From positions 1 to 64,000 of the forward strand of contig NZ_FOWX01000013.1 of the NCBI RefSeq assembly GCF_900115555.1: a stretch of 64,000 bases of DNA. The letters run 5' to 3'. The DNA is from Pseudomonas borbori. Lineage in GTDB: Bacteria; Pseudomonadota; Gammaproteobacteria; Pseudomonadales; Pseudomonadaceae. The notes below the pieces were generated by a model that was given only the letters and a program-made list of their open reading frames with translations, had not been told where the DNA came from and searched no databases. Positions 7,982 through 14,721 of this stretch are shown here, in pieces. A program made the translations under genes and the position numbers. Every line of letters starts with the position of its first letter. Position 1 is the first letter of the stretch.

Positions 7982-8724
7982 GGGCGCGTCTCCTTGTTGC
8001 GACGGCGACGGCCGAGGCGTTGCCACCAGTGTTCGACATCGGCGCCCGCGCCCAGATAGGCAGCCAGCAACTGGCGCACTTCGCTCTCGCTCCAGAGGCT
8101 GGCGCGACGCAGCAGCGGCTCCAGGTCCTTGATCCGGTCACGCTCGCCGAACAGCAACGGCCGGGTCTTTTCCAGGTCGATCAATTGCGCGCTGAAGGCG
8201 TCGGCGTCCCGCTTGAGGAAAATATGCTTGGGGTAGAAGCAGCCATGCATCTGCCCGGCGTCGTGCAGACGCCGCGCCAGTGCGCCGCAACTGCGCAGAA
8301 TGTTCGCGCGCTCGCTCTCGGCGCGCTGCTGCCAACCGTCCAGCAACGCATCCAGATCCTGCCAGCCATCCAGGGCGCGGGTCAGCAGAATCGCCCGGCG
8401 CTCGCCGGCCACCCGGCGCTGGGCGAAAAACGCCGCCTGCAGCGCCGGAATCCCCAGGCGCTGGTAGCGCTGAATATTGCGAAACTCGCGGGCAAAGGTC
8501 GGCTCCCCCAGCGGGCAGCTCAGCCGACGGATGAGGTGATTGCTCTGGCGCTTGAGGTAGAACGCGGCCTCGCCCAGGTCCAGGCGATAGACACTGCTCC
8601 AGCCGCCGCGCTCGGTGTTCGGTTCGTCCACCGCCTCCAGCTTGAGCGCCCAGAGCGCGTCATAGTCGGCCAGGCCGTGGCGCTCGAGCAGCGCACGATC
8701 CTGCTCGGCGATAAAATCCTTCAT
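7978..8724 (-). CDS. wapQ: InaA/WaaP-family protein, probable LPS-core kinase or pseudokinase
   Basis: A 248-residue protein of the lipopolysaccharide kinase (Kdo/WaaP, InaA) family, corresponding by position to P. aeruginosa WapQ (PA5007). The ATG at 8724 overlaps the wapP stop as ATGA. The ATP-binding lysine K58 (YLKRQ) and metal-binding D183 (LIDLEK) are present. The catalytic loop reads MHGCFYPKHIF at 159-169: aligned with WaaP (HRDCYICHF) the catalytic Asp is replaced by Cys. This YPKHIF loop is, from memory, usual in InaA-like proteins, so it is a family trait rather than a local mutation. Biochemical function is uncertain. Confidence 0.83.
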   Translation of the reverse strand: MKDFIAEQDRALLERHGLADYDALWALKLEAVDEPNTERGGWSSVYRLDLGEAAFYLKRQSNHLIRRLSCPLGEPTFAREFRNIQRYQRLGIPALQAAFFAQRRVAGERRAILLTRALDGWQDLDALLDGWQQRAESERANILRSCGALARRLHDAGQMHGCFYPKHIFLKRDADAFSAQLIDLEKTRPLLFGERDRIKDLEPLLRRASLWSESEVRQLLAAYLGAGADVEHWWQRLGRRRRNKETRP

Positions 8725-9458
8725 TCGCGGCCCTCGAAATAGCCCACGACCTGCCGCACACGGCGCTTGTCCGAAGCATTCAGGCGCTGCCGCCCGCGGT
8801 ACTGCAGATAAAAACGCAGGCGCTGAGTGCGCGACAACTTGTACTTGGCCACCTTGTCCAGGCAGGCCAGGTCCTTGACGATGCGATAGCGCAGCAACGG
8901 CCCCCACCAGAAGGCGCCGGTCGGGCAGTCGATGAGAAACAGCTCGGCCCGATCGTTGACCAGCAGGTTGCGCCACTTCAGGTCGTTGTGGGTGAAGTGG
9001 TGGTCATGCAGGGTTCGGGTCGCCGCGGCCAGTTGCTGGCTGACCCGCGCCACCCAGGTGCGGTCGCGCAGGCAGGCCGCATCGCGCTGCGCCAGCTGCG
9101 CCAGGTCCTCGGTGGCGACCAGCTCGCGGGTGATCAGCGCGCCGCGGACGAAGGCGCCAGCCTTGCGCTCCAGTCCGTAGGCGACGATGGGCGCGGTGGC
9201 GATGCCCCACTTGGCGAAATACTTGAGATTCTGCCACTCGGCCTTGACCCGCGGCCGCCCGATGAAGCGGCGCAGCCCCTTGCCGGCGCCGTGATAGCGC
9301 TTGACGTAGTAGCGCACGCCCTCGTACTCGACGCGCAGCACCTCGGACAGCGGGTCGCGGGTGATGCACTCGCCTTGCAGGGCGAACACCGCATCCAGAT
9401 CGGCAAAGGCCGCCGCCACCCGCGGCGACGCCTGCTCGCTCAGCCGCCACTCACTCAT
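8721..9458 (-). CDS. wapP: LPS inner-core heptose kinase, WapP
   Basis: A 245-residue WaaP-family kinase. The start MSEWRLSEQ at 9458 overlaps the waaP stop by 8 bases; the longer open frame upstream is inside waaP and is rejected. K53 (YVKRY), catalytic D159 in THNDLKWRNLL and D177 (LIDCP, in place of DFG) form a complete active site. By position it corresponds to P. aeruginosa WapP (PA5008), which is implicated in phosphorylating inner-core heptose after WaaP. It is cytoplasmic, with no signal or membrane segment. Confidence 0.88.
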   Translation of the reverse strand: MSEWRLSEQASPRVAAAFADLDAVFALQGECITRDPLSEVLRVEYEGVRYYVKRYHGAGKGLRRFIGRPRVKAEWQNLKYFAKWGIATAPIVAYGLERKAGAFVRGALITRELVATEDLAQLAQRDAACLRDRTWVARVSQQLAAATRTLHDHHFTHNDLKWRNLLVNDRAELFLIDCPTGAFWWGPLLRYRIVKDLACLDKVAKYKLSRTQRLRFYLQYRGRQRLNASDKRRVRQVVGYFEGRE

Positions 9459-10299
9459 GAGCGGCACCCGGGGCATATTTGCGCGCATAGCGGGCCAGCA
9501 GCTTGTCCGCCTTGCGCTGTAACCAGGCCAGCGACTGCGCCTCGTCGCGCAGGATCTGCCGCAGCGACGGCGCACCCTGGCTTTGCGGGTCATGCAGGGC
9601 GGAAAAATAGCCCTTGAGAAAGCGCAGCTTGTCGCGCCGGGTCAGGCCGATATTCAGGGCCGAGAAGTACAGCCCCGCCAGGTCCTTGTTGCGCCAGCGC
9701 AGCGGCAAGCGGGCATGGATCTGCGCGCGGTGCAGGTCGATCAGCGACAGGCGCAAATCGCTCGCACCGACCGGCTTGTCGGTGTGCAGCAGGAAGTGGC
9801 AGATGTAGCAGTCGCGATGGTTGACCCCGGCGCGGTGCATGCGCCCGGTCATCTGCGCCACTTCGGCGATCAGCGCGCGCTTGAGCGCAGGCGCGGGCGG
9901 GTTCTGCAGCCAGTCGAGGCTGAAGTCCTCCAGGCTGACGGTGGGCGCCAGCTCCTCGGTGACGATAAAGGAATGCTGCTGCGCCGGATTGCTGCCGCGC
10001 TCGCCATAGGCCACCGCGGTCATGGTCGCCACGCCGGCTTCCTGCAGGCGCTGGATCGCTCGCCACTCCTGCCCCGCGCCGAGCACCGGCAACTTGGCGG
10101 TGAGCAGGTTCTTGGCGATCTCGCCCCAGCCGATGCCGCGATGGATCTTGACGAAATAGCCACGCCCGGCCACTTCGGTGCGCAGGGTGCGGCGGCCCTC
10201 CAGCTCGCGGTAGACCTGGCCCTGCAAGGCCTCCACCGCGACAAAAGGGTCCTGGTCGGCCCACAGACTTTTAAAGGGTTCGGCAAGGATCAGGCGCAT
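9451..10299 (-). CDS. waaP: Lipopolysaccharide heptose I kinase WaaP
   Basis: A 282-residue kinase that phosphorylates heptose I of the LPS inner core using ATP, a modification required for outer-membrane integrity and viability in P. aeruginosa. K51 (YFVKIHRGIGWGE) is the ATP-binding lysine. D163 in HRDCYICHF falls at the residue number reported for the catalytic Asp of P. aeruginosa WaaP. The ATG at 10299 (MRLILAEP) is chosen over a GTG nine bases upstream. The gene is 124 bases downstream of waaG, with a repeated palindrome in the gap, and overlaps wapP. Confidence 0.95.
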   Translation of the reverse strand: MRLILAEPFKSLWADQDPFVAVEALQGQVYRELEGRRTLRTEVAGRGYFVKIHRGIGWGEIAKNLLTAKLPVLGAGQEWRAIQRLQEAGVATMTAVAYGERGSNPAQQHSFIVTEELAPTVSLEDFSLDWLQNPPAPALKRALIAEVAQMTGRMHRAGVNHRDCYICHFLLHTDKPVGASDLRLSLIDLHRAQIHARLPLRWRNKDLAGLYFSALNIGLTRRDKLRFLKGYFSALHDPQSQGAPSLRQILRDEAQSLAWLQRKADKLLARYARKYAPGAAHE

Positions 10300-10356
10300 G
10301 CTTGCCACCCTTGCTGGCGGGTGCCTCCATCCGCAGGGTGTCGCGGGGCCGCCCAG

Positions 10357-10410
10357 GCCATGCGCACCGGTGAAGCGGCGATGCCGGCCTTGTGGTGCGC
10401 ACAGCGCACC
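10357..10410. repeat. Paired-palindrome intergenic repeat, copy 1
   Basis: GGTGCGC-ACA-GCGCACC (10394-10410) is a palindrome with a 3-base centre, preceded by a half-related GGCCATGCGCACC (10357-10368). Related pairs occur at 22894-22946, 29961-30030 and 32112-32168, all outside genes. This copy lies between waaG and waaP and could fold in the operon mRNA. Confidence 0.7.
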
Positions 10411-10423
10411 CTACACAAGAAAT

Positions 10424-11545
10424 TCATGGGCGCTCCGCCAGGATCACATCGGCCGCCTTCTGCGGCATGGAATAGAGGTCGGCACAGTCGGCATAGGCCA
10501 GGCCGTTACGCCCCCAGAAGGCACGGCGCTGATCGTCGGCCAGCATGTCGGCCAGGGTATGATTGAGCCGCTCCTGTTCGAAGGGACTCGGCAGCACCCG
10601 CCCGGCATCCGCGTCGCGGATGTAATGGGCATAACCGCAGACATCGGTCACCAGCACCGGCAGGCCGGCGACCAGCGCCTCGAGCAGCACGGTGCCGGTG
10701 TTTTCGTTGTAGGCCGGATGGATCAGCAGGTCGGCGCCGAGCAGGAAACGCGGGATATCGCTGCGGCCCTTGAGGATCTGCACCTGTTCGGCAATACCCA
10801 GCGCCTTGGCCTGCAACTGAAAGCTACGCGGGTCGTCCTGGCCGATGACGATCAGCCGGGTGCGTTGGCGCAGCTCGCGCGGCAAGGCGGCGACGGCTTT
10901 CAGGCTGCGATCCAGGCCCTTGGTCTTGAACCCAGAACCGATCTGCACCAGCAGCAGCTGGTCATCCGCCAGGCCGAATTCGCGGCGGAACTCGGCGCGA
11001 ATCTCGCCGGCATTGGCCGGCGCGCGGCGGTCCTGGGCGATGCCCGGCGGCAGCAGGTGAAAGCGCTGCCGCGGGGTGTGGTAATGCTTGACGAACAGCG
11101 GTTGCTGCACCTCGGAGATCATCAGGATCTCGGTCTTGGCGTCCGGGGCGAATACCGCCCGCTCGTAGTCGGCGAAATGCTTGTAACGGCCCCATTTGCG
11201 GTAAATCGGGTTGCGCAGGGTCTGCGCCTTGTCCTCGAAGCAACCGTCGGCGGCGTAATACACATCCAGCCCCGGCATCTTGTTGAAGCCGATCACCCGG
11301 TCGACCGGTCGCCTGGCCAGGTCGACCTCGACCCAGGCCGTGAGCTTCTCGTTGCGCTTGTGGTTGAACAGCGCCTTGACCGGCACCACCACCACCTCGA
11401 ACCCCTCGGGCACCTCGCCCTCCCAGATCGGCGTATACACGCGGATGGCATGACCGCGCCGCTGGCACTCCAGGGCGATGCGCAGGAAATCGCGCTGCAA
11501 GCCGCCAAAGGGGAAATATTTATAGAGGATAAATGCCAACTGCAT
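10424..11545 (-). CDS. waaG: LPS core glucosyltransferase I, WaaG
   Basis: A 373-residue GT4 glycosyltransferase starting MQLAFILYKYFPFGGLQRD, with the glycine-rich N-terminal acceptor loop typical of WaaG. The C-terminal donor domain has GSGFKTKGLDRS and HPAYNENTGTVLLEA, the UDP-sugar binding and E-x7-E region. WaaG adds the first hexose of the outer core to heptose II on the cytoplasmic face. The gene lies between waaC and waaP in the core operon. Confidence 0.93.
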   Translation of the reverse strand: MQLAFILYKYFPFGGLQRDFLRIALECQRRGHAIRVYTPIWEGEVPEGFEVVVVPVKALFNHKRNEKLTAWVEVDLARRPVDRVIGFNKMPGLDVYYAADGCFEDKAQTLRNPIYRKWGRYKHFADYERAVFAPDAKTEILMISEVQQPLFVKHYHTPRQRFHLLPPGIAQDRRAPANAGEIRAEFRREFGLADDQLLLVQIGSGFKTKGLDRSLKAVAALPRELRQRTRLIVIGQDDPRSFQLQAKALGIAEQVQILKGRSDIPRFLLGADLLIHPAYNENTGTVLLEALVAGLPVLVTDVCGYAHYIRDADAGRVLPSPFEQERLNHTLADMLADDQRRAFWGRNGLAYADCADLYSMPQKAADVILAERP

Positions 11546-11606
11546 CAGGCCAGCCCTTCAATCGCGTAGCCCGGCTGCAAGCCGGGGAAAATGCTCGGCA
11601 CCCGCA

Positions 11607-12608
11607 TCAGACGACGGCCTCGGCCTGCAGCAACGCCTGCAACTCGCCGACCACCCGCTCCGGCAACAGCGTCTCGAAACAGGGCTTGTGGCGGTCGCCC
11701 GAACCGGCACCCGGGCCCGTGGCGCACAGGTGAACCTGGGAACGGCCATAGGCGCCCACCCGCCCCGGCAAGGTCGGTCCATAGAGCGAGATGGTCGGCA
11801 CATCCAGGGCCGCGGCCAGGTGGCCGAGCCCGGTATCGACCGCCACGCAGGCGCTGGCACCGGCGATCACCTTGGCCACGCCGGCCAGGTTCAATTTTGG
11901 CAGCAACGCGGCATTGTCCAGGCCTGCGACGATGCGCTCGGCGCGCGCCTTCTCGACCTCGTTGCCCCACGGCAGGCGTACGGCCCAGCCGAGCGCGCTC
12001 ATGCGTTCGGCCAGTTCGCGCCAGCAGGCTTCCGGCCAATGCTTGCTCGGCCAGGTGGTGCCGTGCAGGAACAGCAGATACGGCTGCTCCACCGCACCGG
12101 CCAAGCGCACGCGATTCAGCCCATAGTCGCCAATACCCGCCGGCAGCGGATAGCCCAGCGCCTGGGCGAACAACTGGCGCACCCGCTCCAGCGCGTGCTG
12201 CTCGCGCGGTACGCTGTAACGGCGGTCATAGAAGCGGCTGGCGATCGGCTCACGCGCGGAGTCCGGCCCCAGGCCGGCCACCGGCGCCTTGACGTAACGG
12301 GTCAGCCAGGCACTTTTCAGCAGGCCCTGGGCATCGATCACCAGGTCGTAACGGGTTTCCCCCAGGCGCGCCTTGAAGCGCCGCCACTCGCCGCTCTTCA
12401 GGGTCTGCCAGAGGTGCTTGCGCCAACGCCGCAGCGCCACTGGAATCACCTGGGCCACCGCGGGGTGCCAGGCGGGAATCTCGGCGAAGCCCTCTTCCAC
12501 CACCCAGTCGAAGCGGATTCCGGGAATCGCTTTGGCCGCGTCGGTAAGGGCCGGCAGGGTATGGATGACGTCGCCGAGCGAGGAGGTCTTGATCAACAGT
12601 ACGCGCAA
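11607..12608 (-). CDS. waaC: LPS heptosyltransferase I, WaaC
   Basis: A 333-residue GT9 heptosyltransferase, transferring L-glycero-D-manno-heptose from ADP-heptose to Kdo of the inner core. The start is a TTG at 12608 (encoding M-RVLLIKTSSLGDVIHTLPAL), one base after the waaF stop; no ATG fits the family N-terminus, and the longer open frame runs inside waaF. The C-terminal GT9 donor site is recognisable (LHGTTWPSKHWP; later VDTGLGHLAAAL and SLYGPTLPGRVG). Length matches the family. Translation is probably coupled to waaF. Confidence 0.93.
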   Translation of the reverse strand: MRVLLIKTSSLGDVIHTLPALTDAAKAIPGIRFDWVVEEGFAEIPAWHPAVAQVIPVALRRWRKHLWQTLKSGEWRRFKARLGETRYDLVIDAQGLLKSAWLTRYVKAPVAGLGPDSAREPIASRFYDRRYSVPREQHALERVRQLFAQALGYPLPAGIGDYGLNRVRLAGAVEQPYLLFLHGTTWPSKHWPEACWRELAERMSALGWAVRLPWGNEVEKARAERIVAGLDNAALLPKLNLAGVAKVIAGASACVAVDTGLGHLAAALDVPTISLYGPTLPGRVGAYGRSQVHLCATGPGAGSGDRHKPCFETLLPERVVGELQALLQAEAVV

Positions 12609-12609
12609 A

Positions 12610-13644
12610 CTATTCGACCTCGACCGGATCGGCCACCAGACGATCCAGCGCCTCGAGCACCGGCCGCGGCGCCAGCTCACGCAGGCAGTTGTAGTGACCG
12701 AAGCGGCAGGTGCGCTCGAAGCAGGGGCTGCACTCGATGCCCAGGCGGACGATCTCCACCTGCTCGGCCAGCGGCGGGGTGAACTGCGGCGACGTCGAGC
12801 CGTAGACCGCCACCAGCGGGCGATTGAGCGCGGCGGCCACATGCATCAGGCCCGAGTCGTTGGAGACCACGGCGCCGGCGCAGGACAGCAGGTCGATGGC
12901 CTCGGCCAGGCTGGTTGCACCGGCCAGATTGACCGCTTCTTCGCGCAGCCCTGGAATCAGCCGCAGACGGATCTCCTCACCCACCGGGTGATCGTTGTTC
13001 GAGCCGAACAGCCAGACCTGCCAGCCGGCACGGATCTTCGCCTCGGCGACCCGGGCGTAATGCTCGCTCGGCCAGCGTTTGGCCTCGCCGAACTCGGCGC
13101 CGGGACAGAGCGCCAGCACCGGCCGGTCCAGGCTCAGGCCGAACTTGCTCAGCGCCGCCGCGCGACTGCCTTGGTCGATGTGCAGGGACGGCCGCGGATA
13201 GGGTTTCGGCAAATCAACGCCAGGCTCGAATGCCAGCGCCATGAAACGCTCGATCATCAGCGGATAACGGTCTTTATCCAGCACGCGCACATCGTTGAGC
13301 AGGCCGTAGCGCATCTCGCCCTTCCAGCCGGTGCGCGTGGCGATCCCGGCGAAGAACGGTACCAGCGCCGACTTCAGCGAATTGGGCAACAGGATGGCCT
13401 GATCGTACTGGCCGGCCAGGGATTTTCCGATCTTGCGCCGGGTCGCCAGTTGCAACACGCCGTGGCCGAGCGGAAAGCTCAGGGCCTGGCGCACTTCGGG
13501 CATGCGCTCGAGAATCGGCCGGCTCCACTCGGGCGCCAGCACATCGATCGCGCAGTCGGGATGACGCTGTTTCAGGCACTGAAACAGCGTCTGTGCCATC
13601 ACCATGTCGCCCACCCAACTGGGGCCGATAATCAGGATATTCAT
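12610..13644 (-). CDS. waaF: LPS heptosyltransferase II, WaaF
   Basis: A 344-residue GT9 enzyme starting MNILIIGPSWVGDMVMAQ at 13644; the ATG at 13665 would add seven unusual residues. It adds heptose II to heptose I of the inner core from ADP-heptose. Signatures include CPGAEFGEAKRWP (about 152-164) and SNDSGLMHVAAAL with AVYGSTSP following, the donor-binding region of GT9. It is first in the waa block, separated from ilvE by 82 bases of repeat-like sequence, and one base from waaC. Confidence 0.94.
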   Translation of the reverse strand: MNILIIGPSWVGDMVMAQTLFQCLKQRHPDCAIDVLAPEWSRPILERMPEVRQALSFPLGHGVLQLATRRKIGKSLAGQYDQAILLPNSLKSALVPFFAGIATRTGWKGEMRYGLLNDVRVLDKDRYPLMIERFMALAFEPGVDLPKPYPRPSLHIDQGSRAAALSKFGLSLDRPVLALCPGAEFGEAKRWPSEHYARVAEAKIRAGWQVWLFGSNNDHPVGEEIRLRLIPGLREEAVNLAGATSLAEAIDLLSCAGAVVSNDSGLMHVAAALNRPLVAVYGSTSPQFTPPLAEQVEIVRLGIECSPCFERTCRFGHYNCLRELAPRPVLEALDRLVADPVEVE

Positions 13645-13654
13645 AGGGGCAGCC

Positions 13655-13728
13655 TCGAGCCGCAAGCCATGAGCCGCAAGCCAAAGCAGCCGGAGCGCTT
13701 GCAGCTTGCAGCTGGTGGCTTGCCGCTT
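13655..13728. repeat. Short GC-rich inverted repeats downstream of ilvE
   Basis: The gap between waaF and ilvE contains AGCCGCAAGCC-like words on one side and their complement (GGCTTGCCGCTT, 13717-13728) on the other, so a hairpin can form at the 3' end of ilvE. The same 12-mer occurs at 48547-48558 downstream of gltB. No long U-run follows. Confidence 0.45.
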
Positions 13729-14650
13729 ATTTAACCAGCGTGCGCCATTCGGCGTGGGCGCTGGTCTTGCCGGCCACCAGGTCGAAATAGGCTTTTTGCA
13801 GCTTCTCGGTCACCGGGCCACGGCGGCCGGCACCGATCTGCCGGTCATCGACTTCGCGGATCGGCGTGACTTCGGCGGCGGTGCCGGTGAAGAAGGCCTC
13901 GTCGGCGATGTACACCTCGTCGCGGGTGATGCGCTTCTCGACCACCTTGATGCCCAGCTCGTCGGCCAGGGTCAGAATGGTGTTGCGGGTGATGCCGTTG
14001 AGGCAGGAGGTCACTTCCGGGGTGTAGACCACGCCGTTCTTGACCAGGAAGATGTTCTCCCCCGAGCCCTCGGCCACATAACCCTCGGTATCCAGCAGCA
14101 TGGCCTCGTCGGCGCCGCCGGAAATGGCTTCCTGCAGGGCCAGCATCGAGTTGATGTAGTTGCCGTTGGCCTTGGCCCGGGTCATCGAGATGTTGACGTG
14201 ATGGCGGGTGAAGGAGCTGGTGCGCACCTTGATGCCGATCTGCAGGGCTTCGTCGCCCATGTAGGCGCCCCAGTTCCAGGCGGCGACTATCACATGCACC
14301 TTCAGGCCGGTGGCGCGCAGGCCCATGGCTTCAGATCCGTAGAACACCATCGGGCGGATGTAGGCGCTTTCCAGGTTGTTCTCACGCACCGCGGCGCGGG
14401 TGGCTTGGTTGATTTCGTCTTTGCTGAACGGAATCTTCATGGCCATGATCTGGGCCGAGTCGAACAGCCGGTCGGTGTGCGCCTGCAGGCGGAAGATCGC
14501 CGTGCCGTCCGGGGTGTCGTAGGCGCGCACGCCTTCGAATACGCCCATGCCGTAATGCAGGGTGTGGGTCAGCACATGGGTGGTCGCGTCACGCCACGGC
14601 ACCAGCTTGCCGTCATACCAAATCACGCCATCACGATCGGCCATCGACAT
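13727..14650 (-). CDS. ilvE: Branched-chain amino acid aminotransferase IlvE
   Basis: A 307-residue fold-type IV PLP aminotransferase, catalysing the last step of leucine, isoleucine and valine synthesis with glutamate as amino donor. The PLP lysine is in RAKANGNYINS (about 160). Other class IV features are YGMGVFEGVRAY near the N-terminus and EGYVAEGSGENIF around residue 190. The start MSMADRDGVIWYDG at 14650 is preceded by GAGCAGGCAAC; the longer frame upstream lacks family resemblance. It sits downstream of glnE on the same strand, as in other pseudomonads. Confidence 0.96.
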   Translation of the reverse strand: MSMADRDGVIWYDGKLVPWRDATTHVLTHTLHYGMGVFEGVRAYDTPDGTAIFRLQAHTDRLFDSAQIMAMKIPFSKDEINQATRAAVRENNLESAYIRPMVFYGSEAMGLRATGLKVHVIVAAWNWGAYMGDEALQIGIKVRTSSFTRHHVNISMTRAKANGNYINSMLALQEAISGGADEAMLLDTEGYVAEGSGENIFLVKNGVVYTPEVTSCLNGITRNTILTLADELGIKVVEKRITRDEVYIADEAFFTGTAAEVTPIREVDDRQIGAGRRGPVTEKLQKAYFDLVAGKTSAHAEWRTLVK

Positions 14651-14721
14651 AGTTGCCTGCTCCTCAAATTCGTTTGCTACACACGGATCTGGTCGCCACA
14701 CGCGCCCAGCCTCGGAAAAAT

